A DNA stretch of 64,000 nucleotides from Micromonospora sp. MP36 (lineage in GTDB: Bacteria; Actinomycetota; Actinomycetes; Mycobacteriales; Micromonosporaceae): assembly GCF_008119785.1 (NCBI RefSeq), contig NZ_VSFA01000019.1, forward strand, positions 1-64,000. The letters run 5' to 3'. Positions 17,970 to 26,498 of this stretch are shown here, in pieces (within the stretch, counting starts at the first letter, position 1; each line of letters starts with the position of its first letter). The notes under the pieces are model-generated. The model worked only from the letters and a program-made list of their open reading frames with translations, made no database searches and was not told the DNA's origin. The translations under genes were made by a program, and so were the position numbers.

Positions 17970-19577
17970 ATGCCGCTGTCCTCCCGCTCCGGCCGGTCCG
18001 TCCTCGGGCGGACCGTCGGCACCGGCATCCGCGCCACCCGCCTGCTGCTGCGCGGCTCTGTGCGCAGCGGGCGGTGGATGACCCGGCGGGCCGGCTCGGC
18101 CCGGGCCCGCAGCGCGGGCAACGAGGTGGGCATGGTCCGCCTCTTCGACCTGCACGCCCTCTCCTGTGCCGGGGACACCCTGATCGCCATCGGCCTGGCC
18201 GGGACGATCTTCTTCGACGTGCCGCTCGGTGAGGCGCGGAACAAGGTCGCGCTCTACCTGCTGGTGACCATGGTGCCGTTCGCCATGCTCGCCCCGGTGG
18301 TCGGGCCGCTGCTGGACCACTTCCGGCACGGCCGCCGGTACGCCCTGGCGACCACCATGCTCGGCCGGGCCTTCCTCGCCTGGCTGATCTCCGACTACCT
18401 CGGCAGTTTCGGGCTCTATCCGGCGGCGTTCGGCGTCCTCGCCCTCTCCCGGGCGTACGGGGTGGCCCGCTCGGCGGCCGTGCCCCGGCTGCTGCCGGAA
18501 GGATTGGGGCTGTCCCAGGTGGGGGCCCGGGCGAGCGTCTACGGCACAGTGGCCGGCGGGCTGGTCGCCCCGCTCGGGTTGGCCACGTTCTGGTTCGGGG
18601 CGCAGTGGCCGCTCCGGGTGGCCTCGCTGATCTTCCTGGTCGGCATGGTGATCGCGCTGCGCCTGCCGCCCCGGGCCGACTCCGAGCCGCCGGAGCGGGT
18701 GCCGCAGCCGTTCCGGGCGCTGCGCCGCCGCGACGGAGAACGGCCGCTGGGCCGGGGTCGCCCCGCCGGCCGCCTGGTGATCGCCACCCTGCTCGGGGCG
18801 GCGGCGCTGCGCGGGGTGTACGGCTTCCTGCTGCTCTTCCTGGCGTTCGCCGTCAAGGCCGGCGACCTGACCACCGACTTCTTCGGCCGGGACCTGGGCG
18901 CGCAGGGCGCGCTGGGCCTGGTCGGCGGCGCGCTGGCGGTGGGCACCTTCCTGGCCACCGCGATCGGCACCCGGCTGCGGATCCACCGGCCGGCCGCGAT
19001 CCAGTCCAGCGGCATGATCATCGTGGCCGGGGTGGCGGTGCTGGCCGCGTTGAAGTTCTCGCTGCCGCTGGTGGCGCTGCTCTGCCTGGTCGCCTCGCTG
19101 ATGAGCGGGATCGCCAAGCTCGCCGTCGACGCGTCGATCCAGGAGCGGATCCCGGAGCGGCTGCGGGCCAGCTCCTTCGCCCACTCGGAGACCGCGCTCA
19201 TGCTCGCCTTCGTGGCCGGGGGCGGGCTCGGGCTGGTCCCCTTCACCGGCCGGATCGGGATCGCGGTCGTCGCCTGCGTCGCGACGCTGGTGGCCGCGCG
19301 CGGCCTGCTGGTGGCCAGCCGGCTGCGCAACGAACGCCTGGTCGGCCGGCCGCTCGGGGACGAGGAACTGGCCGCCGAGCAGACCGAGCCGACGCAGCAG
19401 TTGGCTGACTCCGCGCCCACCTCGCCGGCCCCCGTCCACGCCGCCGCGCCCGCCCCGGCCGACGACGACGGCCTGGCGCCGCCCGGCTTCCACATCTACC
19501 GCCCCTCCTCCTCTCCCGTCGGCGGGGGCGGGGCCGAGGAGGAGAACCGGCAGGGGCCGCGGGGGCCCGTCACGTGA
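17970..19577 (+). CDS. MFS-type membrane protein
   Basis: About 535 residues: a basic N-terminal extension, roughly 12 membrane segments (from LSCAGDTLIAIGLAGTIFF to IAVVACVATLVAARG), and a hydrophilic Ala/Pro/Glu-rich tail of about 70 residues ending GFHIYRP. Substrate unknown. ATG 17970 has GGGGGA very close; ATG 17961 is an alternative. Its TGA overlaps the GTG of mqnB (GTGA), so it is coupled to menaquinone biosynthesis, though a mechanistic link is not shown. Confidence 0.8.
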   Translation: MPLSSRSGRSVLGRTVGTGIRATRLLLRGSVRSGRWMTRRAGSARARSAGNEVGMVRLFDLHALSCAGDTLIAIGLAGTIFFDVPLGEARNKVALYLLVTMVPFAMLAPVVGPLLDHFRHGRRYALATTMLGRAFLAWLISDYLGSFGLYPAAFGVLALSRAYGVARSAAVPRLLPEGLGLSQVGARASVYGTVAGGLVAPLGLATFWFGAQWPLRVASLIFLVGMVIALRLPPRADSEPPERVPQPFRALRRRDGERPLGRGRPAGRLVIATLLGAAALRGVYGFLLLFLAFAVKAGDLTTDFFGRDLGAQGALGLVGGALAVGTFLATAIGTRLRIHRPAAIQSSGMIIVAGVAVLAALKFSLPLVALLCLVASLMSGIAKLAVDASIQERIPERLRASSFAHSETALMLAFVAGGGLGLVPFTGRIGIAVVACVATLVAARGLLVASRLRNERLVGRPLGDEELAAEQTEPTQQLADSAPTSPAPVHAAAPAPADDDGLAPPGFHIYRPSSSPVGGGGAEEENRQGPRGPVT

Positions 19578-20239
19578 CCGAGCGGAGCGTGAGCGGGCTG
19601 CTGGTGGTCACCGCGGTACCCGCCGAGGCGGAGGCGATCGGGGCGGGGCTGGCCGACCCGACGGTCACGGTCACCCCGGTCGGGGTGGGCCCGGCCGCCG
19701 CCGGGGCCGCCACCGCCCGGCTGCTGGCGCTCGCCGAGGCGGCCGGGCGGCCGTACCGGGCGGTGGTCAGCGCGGGCATCGCCGGCGGCTTCGTCGACCG
19801 GGTGGCAGTCGGCGGCACCGTGCTAGCGACCCGGAGCGTGGCGGCGGACCTGGGCGCCGAGTCGCCGGAGGGCTTCCTCCCGATCGAGGAGCTGGGCATG
19901 GCGCCGGAGCTGCTCGGCGTCGGCAGCACCATACCCGCCGACCCGGCGTTGCTGGACGCCCTGCGTGCGGCCCTACCGGAAGCCACCCTCGGCGCAGTGC
20001 TCACGGTCAGCACGGTGACCGGCTCGGCCGCCAGCACGACGGCTCTCACCGCCCGGCACCCTGACGCAGTGGCCGAGGCCATGGAGGGGTACGGCGTCGC
20101 CGTGGCCGCCGCCCAGGCCGGCCTGCCCTTCGCCGAGCTGCGCACGGTCTCCAACCCGATCGGCCCACGCGACCGCGGCGCCTGGCGGATGCGGGAGGCG
20201 TTCGCCGCCCTCACCGCGGCGGCGGCCGCCCTACGCTGA
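19574..20239 (+). CDS. mqnB: Futalosine hydrolase
   Basis: A 221-residue nucleosidase of the futalosine (alternative menaquinone) pathway. It hydrolyses futalosine to hypoxanthine and dehypoxanthine futalosine. Recognisable features are LLVVTAVPAEAEAI, SAGIAGGF, EAMEGYGVAVAA (nucleoside-binding Glu-Met-Glu) and the C-terminal NPIGPRDRGAWR. It starts at GTG 19574 overlapping the MFS stop. The partner gene mqnD lies 1.5 kb downstream, across an apparently inserted segment. Confidence 0.88.
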   Translation: MTERSVSGLLVVTAVPAEAEAIGAGLADPTVTVTPVGVGPAAAGAATARLLALAEAAGRPYRAVVSAGIAGGFVDRVAVGGTVLATRSVAADLGAESPEGFLPIEELGMAPELLGVGSTIPADPALLDALRAALPEATLGAVLTVSTVTGSAASTTALTARHPDAVAEAMEGYGVAVAAAQAGLPFAELRTVSNPIGPRDRGAWRMREAFAALTAAAAALR

Positions 20240-20540
20240 CCGGCCGCTCCAGCCGCAACGCGGCGGGCCGGCTCGCCTCCAGCTCGAACCCGCACCGGAG
20301 CAGGAAACTACTGCTACCACCGCCCTCGGCGAGGGCGCTCACGGAGCTGACGCCGGCCCGGTCCAGCTCGGCCGAGAGCGCGTCGACCAGCCGACGCCCG
20401 ATGCCCAGCAGACGGTACGCCGGGGCGACGAGCACTGCGTCGAGCACCAGCTCCCGCTCGCCGGCCGGATAATGCCCGATCATCAGGTCGACGCTGCGCT
20501 CGTGGGCCCGAAGCTCACCGATCAGCTCCCCGTCGGGCAA
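20211..20540 (-). CDS. GNAT-type N-acetyltransferase, possibly partial
   Basis: 109 residues containing the acetyl-CoA-binding core (ELVLDAVLVAPAYRLLGIGRRL) and the C-terminal SFLLRCGFELE of a GNAT fold. The N-terminus is uncertain: the frame is open well upstream (reading STAWRFIAELPDGELIG) but offers only the TTG at 20540. It overlaps the end of the frameshifted HTH gene on the same strand, so it may depend on coupling from that gene or be a decayed fragment. Its end overlaps mqnB tail-to-tail by 29 bp. Confidence 0.6.
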   Translation of the reverse strand: MPDGELIGELRAHERSVDLMIGHYPAGERELVLDAVLVAPAYRLLGIGRRLVDALSAELDRAGVSSVSALAEGGGSSSFLLRCGFELEASRPAALRLERPVSVGRPPPR

Positions 20541-21053
20541 CTCGGCGATGAAACGCCAGGCGGTCGACGGGGACCGTTGGATCGACGTAACGGCGGATGG
20601 CGCAGTCCCGCCGCACCCGATCGCGATGCCGCTGTCGATCCCGCTCGCTCCGGTCCAACGCGTATGTCAGGGCCGGCAGGGCTGGCCAGCGTTCGGGCGG
20701 GACGTCGTACCAGGGCGCCCACCAGGCGCCGGGCCAGTCTCGCGGCTGGCGCACCTCGCGGGCATCGAGGTGGGCGGGAGGGTGCCGTCCGGCCGCGTCG
20801 TGCAGCTCCTCCTGCGGGACCGGGGGAATCCCGTCCGCCGCCGGGGCCGAGATCGTGACCTGGCCGGCCACAGCCCAGACGAGGCGCTCGATGGTGCGGA
20901 AGCCCGGATCGGGCGACCTGCCCGACTCGATCCGCGCGATCGTCGCCTGCGGCACCCGGACCTTCCCGCCAGCTCACGCTGGCTGAGGTCGGCCATCCGG
21001 CGCAACGCCCGCAGGGTCGCGCCCAGGTCCGTCGGGGACTCCGCAGCGGTCAC
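20515..21053 (-). pseudogene. XRE-type helix-turn-helix gene with a frameshift
   Basis: The N-terminal part reads VTAAESPTDLGATLRALRRM, then ADLSQRELAGRSG, in one frame from GTG 21053. The HTH recognition helix and rest (VPQATIARIESGRSPDPGF through to ARRGADR) continue in another frame. The switch is at about 20955-20962, where one G appears missing in tccgggtgccgcag. Joined, they make a normal XRE domain followed by a conserved DAAGRHPPAHLD and WAPWYDVPPERWP region. As read, no full HTH can be made, so the gene is inactive unless the gap is a sequencing error. Confidence 0.75.
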
Positions 21054-21160
21054 TGGCCCATGCTCGACCGCGCCTCGACAGCACCGCAACCCGCCGGTAT
21101 CCACCTGTGGACAACGCTGTGGAAAACGCGTGCGGCTGGGGATGAGTGCTTGTTCTGGCC

Positions 21161-21377
21161 GCTACGAACTTGATGACGTGAACGATTCAGCATTCGCCGA
21201 GGGGAGCGCTGGCCATGCTGAGAAGCTCCGGCATGCAGACAGGGCTGGCACGCACCCGCGCTGCGGTACGGCGGAGGGTGCCGGCTGGTACCCACGCCGG
21301 GGTGCTAGTTCCTACGACCTCGCACTCCCCACAAACCCGCAGCGGCCGCGATCCATTTACGTCATCAAGTTCGTAGC
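21161..21377. repeat. 217-bp unit with perfect 19-bp inverted ends
   Basis: GCTACGAACTTGATGACGT at 21161-21179 recurs as its exact reverse complement at 21359-21377. The left copy continues GAACGATTCA. A close third copy (two mismatches over 29 bases) is at 29346-29374. The ends and size would fit a small non-autonomous element, but no target duplication is evident. Alternatively the repeat is a binding site. A local HTH gene ends 107 bp away. Confidence 0.8.
21215..21376 (+). CDS. Possible 53-residue small protein between inverted repeats
   Basis: ATG 21215 is preceded by GAGGGGAG with 8-nt spacing. The frame encodes 53 residues, beginning MLRSSGMQTGLARTRAAVRR and ending in a Thr/Ser run whose codons and TAG lie inside the right inverted repeat. 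No family recognised; composition is Arg/Ser/Thr-rich with no membrane segment. Only the RBS supports it, so it may be chance. Confidence 0.3.
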   Translation: MLRSSGMQTGLARTRAAVRRRVPAGTHAGVLVPTTSHSPQTRSGRDPFTSSSS

Positions 21378-21711
21378 GTGCGAAGGAGAGGTTCGCCCAC
21401 CAGCCCTGCCGCGGCGATGGCGGCCCTGGAGGCCGGCAACCGGGCCGCCATCGCCGCCGCCCCGGGATCGAAGCCACGGTCGAGCGAAGGGGACGGCTCC
21501 ACATCCAGGGCAGGCAGCGAGTCTTGTCCCGGCTGGCACGAAACCCGGGTCAGGGGCCGCCATCGCGCAGGAGGGCGGCCGCGGGACGAGTGCCGCGCGG
21601 CATGGCGAGGACCTGCCGGTCCACCGCCCAGCCCTCGTCGCTCACCGGGTGGCGTCACAGGGGCGGGACCGGGGTGGCGGGCGGTGCGCGACGCGGGGTT
21701 ACGGTGGGGGC

Positions 21712-22542
21712 GTGGCGCTCTCGCTGGCGATCTCCCCCTGCCCCAACGACACGTTCGTCTTCGACGCCCTGGTGCACGGCCGGGTGCCGGACGCGCCGCC
21801 AGTCGAGGTGACCTACGCCGACGTGGACGTGACCAACACGGCGGCCGAGCGCGGGGCGTTCGACCTGGTGAAGGTGAGCTACGCGGCGCTGCCCTGGCTG
21901 CTCGACGACTACCACCTGCTGCCCTGCGGCGGCGCGCTCGGCCGGGGCTGCGGCCCGCTGGTGCTCACCCGCGGCGACCGGCCCGACCTCACCGGCGCGA
22001 CGGTCGCGGTGCCCGGCGAGCGGACCACGGCGTACCTGCTGTTCCGGCTCTGGTCGGCGGAGCGGCCGCCGGCGCGGATCGAGGTGGTGCCGTTCCACGA
22101 GATCATGCCGGGCGTCGCCGCCGGCCGGTACGACGCCGGTCTGGTGATCCACGAGGCCCGCTTCACGTACCCCCGGCACGGCCTGACCGCCCTGGTCGAC
22201 CTCGGCGAGTGGTGGGAGGGCGACACGGGCCTGCCGATCCCGCTCGGCGCGATCCTGGCCCGCAAGGGCACGGTCGACCCGGTGGAGGCCGCCGCCTGGA
22301 TCCGCGAGTCGGTCCGCCAGGCGTGGGCCGACCCGGAGGCCAGCCGGGAGTACGTCCTCTGCCACGCCCAGGAGATGGAGCCCGACGTGGTGGACCGGCA
22401 CATCGCCCTCTACGTCAACGAGTTCACCGCCGACCTGGGAGAGGCCGGCTTCGCCGCCGTCGAGGCGCTGCTGGGCCGGGCCGCCGACGCCGGGCTCGTC
22501 CCTCAGACCTCCAGCTCGCGCGCCACCGCGTGGACCAACTGA
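21712..22542 (+). CDS. mqnD: 1,4-dihydroxy-6-naphthoate synthase
   Basis: A 276-residue periplasmic-binding-protein-fold enzyme of the futalosine menaquinone pathway, converting cyclic dehypoxanthine futalosine to 1,4-dihydroxy-6-naphthoate. Signatures are LSLAISPCPNDTFVFDALVHG, DVDVTNTAAERGAFDLVKVSY and AGLVIHEARFTY. The GTG start has GGTGGGGG upstream. The last 40 bp overlap the end of the convergent cold-shock gene. MqnA, MqnC and MqnE are not in the window. Confidence 0.9.
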   Translation: MALSLAISPCPNDTFVFDALVHGRVPDAPPVEVTYADVDVTNTAAERGAFDLVKVSYAALPWLLDDYHLLPCGGALGRGCGPLVLTRGDRPDLTGATVAVPGERTTAYLLFRLWSAERPPARIEVVPFHEIMPGVAAGRYDAGLVIHEARFTYPRHGLTALVDLGEWWEGDTGLPIPLGAILARKGTVDPVEAAAWIRESVRQAWADPEASREYVLCHAQEMEPDVVDRHIALYVNEFTADLGEAGFAAVEALLGRAADAGLVPQTSSSRATAWTN

Positions 22543-22889
22543 GCGATCTTCTGCGCGGTCTTCCGGTCCGGGAAGCGGCCCCGGCGCAGGTCCGGCTGGA
22601 CCTTCGCCTCCAGCACCTTGATCATGTCCTCGACCAGGCCGTGCAGCTCCTCGGCCGGCCGGCGGCGCAGCTCCGCCACCGACGGCGGCGCCTCCAGCAG
22701 CTTGACTCCCATCGCCTGGGCGCCCCGGCGGCTGTCGACCACGCTGAAATCGACCCGCTGGCCGCCCTTCAGGTCGGTGACACCGGCCGGTAGCGCGCCC
22801 TTGGGCAGGAACACGTCGCCACCCTCGTCGCTGGTGACAAACCCGTATCCCTTGGCCGCGTCATACCACTTCACTCGACCCGTCGGCAC
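22503..22889 (-). CDS. Cold-shock domain protein with C-terminal extension
   Basis: 128 residues. Residues 1-65 are a cold-shock domain with RNP1-like KGYGFVTS and RNP2-like DVFLPK, binding single-stranded nucleic acid. The second half is a charged helical extension (PSVAELRRRPAEELHGLVED to AVARELEV) absent from the ~67-residue classical Csp; this longer form is common in actinobacteria. GTG start. It overlaps mqnD tail-to-tail. Confidence 0.88.
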   Translation of the reverse strand: MPTGRVKWYDAAKGYGFVTSDEGGDVFLPKGALPAGVTDLKGGQRVDFSVVDSRRGAQAMGVKLLEAPPSVAELRRRPAEELHGLVEDMIKVLEAKVQPDLRRGRFPDRKTAQKIAQLVHAVARELEV

Positions 22890-22917
22890 CTGACAACCCC
22901 TGCTTCGCTCGAGACAA

Positions 22918-23541
22918 CTACCCCTTCAAGGCTAGCCGGATGATCCGGTCCAGCGCCGCCGGGAATCCGGTGAGATCATCCAGCACCACATGGGCACCCG
23001 CGTCCCGCAGTTCGTCCGATGAGCAGGGACCGGTCGCCACTCCCACGCCCGGGATTCCCGCGGCTTTCGCGGCCGCCATGTCCGCAACGTGATCCCCGAC
23101 GTAGAGGGTGGCGCCGTGCTCCCGCAACGCGGTCGCCTTCTGCTCGGCGAAGAGGTCCCCGGCCAGCTCGTCGACCGCCAGCCCGAGGTGGTCCAGGTGC
23201 AGCTTCGCCAGCCGGCCGATCTTCGAGGTCACCACCATCACCCGACCGCCACGGGCGTGCACGGTGTCGATCGCGGCCTCCGCGCCCGGCATCGGCAGCG
23301 TCGGCGTGATCGCGTACGCCGGGTAGAGCTCGCGGTACGCGACCACCGCCTCCTCCACCCGCTCCGGCGGGAACCAGTGGGCGATCTCCGTACGCAGCGG
23401 CGGGCCGAGCCGGGACACCGCCAGCTCCGCGTCCACGGGCACGCCGGTCAGCGCGGTCAACGCCCGGTACGCGGCGGCGATGCCGGGGCGCGAGTCGACC
23501 AGGGTCATGTCGAGGTCGAAGCCGACCATCAGCGGAGCCAT
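22918..23541 (-). CDS. HAD-family phosphatase (phosphoglycolate phosphatase-like)
   Basis: 207 residues with HAD motif I GFDLDMTLVDS (nucleophile Asp), motif II VVTSK, a Lys near GRLAKLHLDHLG, and motif IV YVGDHVADMAAAKAAG. It has the cap-subclass layout of Gph-like phosphatases. The substrate is a small phosphomonoester, not identifiable from sequence. It is adjacent to and in the same orientation as the cold-shock gene (28-bp gap). Confidence 0.85.
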   Translation of the reverse strand: MAPLMVGFDLDMTLVDSRPGIAAAYRALTALTGVPVDAELAVSRLGPPLRTEIAHWFPPERVEEAVVAYRELYPAYAITPTLPMPGAEAAIDTVHARGGRVMVVTSKIGRLAKLHLDHLGLAVDELAGDLFAEQKATALREHGATLYVGDHVADMAAAKAAGIPGVGVATGPCSSDELRDAGAHVVLDDLTGFPAALDRIIRLALKG

Positions 23542-23628
23542 GCCGCGAACCTACCTGTCCCCGACCTCGACTCCAGCCGGACGTCCGAGGGGCGGGAGGC
23601 CCCCCGGCCGGGCTAGCGTGGAACGACG

Positions 23629-26100
23629 ATGACCACCTCACTCGCCGACCACCTGCGGACGCTCTCCGACGAGTCCCTGGCCGCCCTCCTCCGGCTGCGG
23701 CCGGACCTCGTCGTGCCGGTGCCGGCCGACGTCTCCGCCCTCGCCATCCGCGCCCAGTCGCGGGTCTCCGTGGCCCGGGCCCTCGACGGGCTGGACCAGT
23801 TCACCCTGCAGATCCTGGACGCCGCCCGGCTCACCCGCCACCCGGAGGAGGGCGGCACCAGCGTCGACGCCATCCTGGCGCTGGCCACCACCGGCCCGCA
23901 CCCGCCCGCCCCGACCGCCGTCCGGGGCGCACTGGACCGGCTGCGCGCGCTCTTCCTGCTCTACGGCCCCGAGCACGACCTGCACCTGGTGGGCGGCGTC
24001 GACGAGGTGTCCCCGTACCCGGCGGGGCTGGGCCGACCGGCGGCGGAGCTGGCCCCGCGGGCGGCGGCCGTGTGCACCGATCCGGCGAAGCTGCGGCGGA
24101 CGCTGCTGGCCGCGCCGCCGTCGGCCCGGGCGATCCTGGACCGGCTCGCCGCCGGCCCGCCGGTCGGCACCGTGCCCCCGGGCGCGCTGGAGGCCCCCGC
24201 CACCGGCACCGAGGACGCGCTCCCGCCGGACCTGGTCAACGGCGGCGCGCCGACCGGCTCGCCGATCCGCTGGCTGGTCGAGCACCGGCTGCTCGTGCGG
24301 ATGTCGGCCGTCAAGGGCGGTGGCACCGTCGAGCTGCCCCGCGAGGTGGGGCTGCTGCTGCGCCGGGACAGCGGCCCCCTCGGCCCGCTGCGGACCAGCC
24401 CGCCCGTGGTGGCGACCCCGCCCCGGGAGGCGAAGGCCGTGGACTCCGCCGGGGCCGGGCAGACCATGGAGGTGGTACGCCAGACCGAGGCGCTGCTGGA
24501 GAGTCTGGCCGCCGAGCCGGCCCCGGTGCTGCGCTCCGGCGGCGTCGGTGTCCGCGACCTGCGCCGGCTCGCCCGCGGGCTCGGGCTGGACGATTCGACT
24601 ACCGCCCTGCTCTTCGAGGTGGCGTACGCGGCCGGGCTGGTCGGTGAGCTGGACCTGACCGGGGCCGCCACCACCCGGTACGGCGGCGACCAGCAGATCC
24701 TGCCGACCGGCGGGTACGAGGTGTGGCGGGCCAGCTCCCTGGCCGAGCGCTGGGAGCAGCTGGCCCGGGCATGGCTGACCATGACGCGCCAGGTGGGCCT
24801 GGTCGGCCAGCGGGACGACCGGGACCGCCCGATCTCGGTGCTCTCCGCCGAGGCGGAGCGGGCCGGCGCGCCGGCCGCCCGGCTCGCGGTGCTCGCCATC
24901 CTGGCCGACCTGGCCCCGGCGACCGCCCCGACGCCCGACGAAGTGCTGGAGCTGCTCGACTGGCGGGCGCCCCGGCGGGCCCGGGGCCGGGAGGCCGCGC
25001 ACCGGGAGGTGCTGGCCGAGGCGGCCCAGCTCGGGGTGACCGGGCTCAACGCGCTCACCTCGTACGGGCGGCTGCTGCTGGCCGACGTGACCGAGGCCGA
25101 CGAGCGGGCGGACGACCCGCTCGGGCTGCTCTCCGACGCCGAGTCGGGCGAGCCGTCCACCGCCGTACGCGCGCTGGACGCGCTGCTCCCCGCCCCGGTC
25201 GACCACTTCCTCGTGCAGGCCGACCTGACCGTAGTGGTGCCCGGCCCGCCCGACCCGACGCTCGCCGGCGAGCTGGACGTGGTGGCCGAGCACGAGTCGG
25301 CCGGTGGGGCCAGCGTGCACCGGGTCACCACGGCCAGCGTCCGGCGGGCCCTGGACGCCGGCTACTCCGCCGACGACCTGCACGCGCTGTTCCGCCGCCG
25401 GTCGCGCACCCCGGTGCCGCAGGGCCTGACCTACCTGGTCGACGACGTGGCGCGCAAGCACGGCGGGCTGCGGGTCGGCTCGGCCGGCGGGTACGTGCGC
25501 AGCGACGACGAGGCGCTGCTCACCGAGGTGCTGGCCGACAAGCGGCTGGAGGCACTGGCGTTCCGCCGGCTGGCTCCGACCGTGCTCGCCACCCCGTACC
25601 AGGTGCAGCGGATGCTGACCGCGCTGCGCGACGCCGGGTACGCGCCGGTGCCGGAGGACGCCAGCGGCGCGACGGTGCTGGCCCGGCCGAAGACCCGGCG
25701 GGCGCCGGCCCGGGTGCCGGTCGCCACCCGGGGGCTGGACCCGCTGGCGGCGCCCCGGCTGCCCATGCCCCGGCTGCTCGGGGTGGTGGAGCAGATCCGG
25801 CGGGGTGAGGCGGCGGCGCGGGCGGCCCGGCGTGCGCCGGCAGTGGTCCGGGGCGGCGCGGCGCGCACCGGCCCGGCGCCCGCGCACACCCACAGCGACG
25901 CGCTGGCCGTGCTGCAGCAGGCGGTCCGCGACAAGGCGCTGGTCTGGGTCGGCTACGTCGATGCGCACGGGGCGACCGCGTCCCGGCTGGTCCGGCCGGT
26001 GTCAATCGGCGCGGGCTACCTGCGGGCCGAGGACGAGCGCACGGAGATGCTGCACACCTTCGCGCTGCACCGGATCACCGCGGCGGTGCTGGAGGACTGA
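23629..26100 (+). CDS. Helicase-associated protein with C-terminal WYL-like domain
   Basis: An 823-residue protein of the actinobacterial family related to Mycobacterium Rv0862c. The N-terminal half (ADHLRTLSDESLAALLRLRP) contains winged-helix-like repeats. Residues ~500-680 match the XPB/Ssl2 helicase-associated domain (VQADLTVVVPGPPDP, LTYLVDDVARKHGGLRVG). The last ~80 residues look like a WYL-type ligand domain (DKALVWVGYVDAHG). It lacks Walker A/B motifs, so it is not itself a helicase. A TAGCGT -10 at 23614-23619 gives a near-leaderless start. An XPB helicase is encoded 1.4 kb downstream. Confidence 0.8.
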   Translation: MTTSLADHLRTLSDESLAALLRLRPDLVVPVPADVSALAIRAQSRVSVARALDGLDQFTLQILDAARLTRHPEEGGTSVDAILALATTGPHPPAPTAVRGALDRLRALFLLYGPEHDLHLVGGVDEVSPYPAGLGRPAAELAPRAAAVCTDPAKLRRTLLAAPPSARAILDRLAAGPPVGTVPPGALEAPATGTEDALPPDLVNGGAPTGSPIRWLVEHRLLVRMSAVKGGGTVELPREVGLLLRRDSGPLGPLRTSPPVVATPPREAKAVDSAGAGQTMEVVRQTEALLESLAAEPAPVLRSGGVGVRDLRRLARGLGLDDSTTALLFEVAYAAGLVGELDLTGAATTRYGGDQQILPTGGYEVWRASSLAERWEQLARAWLTMTRQVGLVGQRDDRDRPISVLSAEAERAGAPAARLAVLAILADLAPATAPTPDEVLELLDWRAPRRARGREAAHREVLAEAAQLGVTGLNALTSYGRLLLADVTEADERADDPLGLLSDAESGEPSTAVRALDALLPAPVDHFLVQADLTVVVPGPPDPTLAGELDVVAEHESAGGASVHRVTTASVRRALDAGYSADDLHALFRRRSRTPVPQGLTYLVDDVARKHGGLRVGSAGGYVRSDDEALLTEVLADKRLEALAFRRLAPTVLATPYQVQRMLTALRDAGYAPVPEDASGATVLARPKTRRAPARVPVATRGLDPLAAPRLPMPRLLGVVEQIRRGEAAARAARRAPAVVRGGAARTGPAPAHTHSDALAVLQQAVRDKALVWVGYVDAHGATASRLVRPVSIGAGYLRAEDERTEMLHTFALHRITAAVLED

Positions 26101-26142
26101 ACGGCTCCGGGGCCGGGCCCGGGCGACCCCGGCCCGGCCGGC

Positions 26143-26379
26143 TCAACGCCCGTTGTGGCGGATCATGCCGATCACCGACACCGCCAGCAGCAGGCCGAAC
26201 GCCGCACCGGCCGACTCGCCGACCGAGTCGACGAAACCCTGCCGCTGCACCAGCAGACCGAAGAAGAACCAGCCGACGATGCCGGCGGCGGCGGCCGCGT
26301 ACCCGACCAGGGCCACCGGGGAGACCTCGTCCCCCGGTGCGCGGTCATCCTCGGGGAGCACCTCGTGATCGATCGTCAT
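26143..26379 (-). CDS. Small two-span membrane protein
   Basis: 78 residues: an acidic N-terminus (TIDHEVLPEDDRAPGDE), two hydrophobic segments (VALVGYAAAAAGIVGWFFFGLL and AFGLLLAVSVIGMI), and a short basic end. No family recognised. The ATG has GGGAGGGGC upstream on its strand. Confidence 0.65.
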   Translation of the reverse strand: MTIDHEVLPEDDRAPGDEVSPVALVGYAAAAAGIVGWFFFGLLVQRQGFVDSVGESAGAAFGLLLAVSVIGMIRHNGR

Positions 26380-26498
26380 CGTCAGCCCCTCCCGCCCCGT
26401 CCGGACCCGCCTTCCAGGGTGGCACCGGAAAGGCCCGCCGAACAGGGGATAAACCCCCCAGTCAACCCGGGGCGCTCAGGGGTACGGGCGGAAGACGC

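Larger units (their letters stand above)
21054..21711. other. 658-bp stretch without a confirmed gene
   Basis: It lies between the HTH pseudogene and mqnD. It contains a 217-bp unit bounded by perfect 19-bp inverted repeats (21161-21377) with a 53-codon ORF inside. The remaining 21378-21711 has open frames of ordinary GC-rich composition but no RBS-supported or recognisable coding sequence; I see nothing else there. Confidence 0.6.

Noticed and set aside
21187-21504. 105-codon minus-strand frame across the inverted-repeat unit
   Set aside because: No RBS, repeat-derived residues (RYELDDVN) and no family; less supported than the short + strand ORF at 21215.
26101-26142. GC-rich dyad after the helicase-associated gene as a clear terminator
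   Set aside because: Several weak pairings of ccggg runs are possible but no single convincing stem; such runs are common in this composition.
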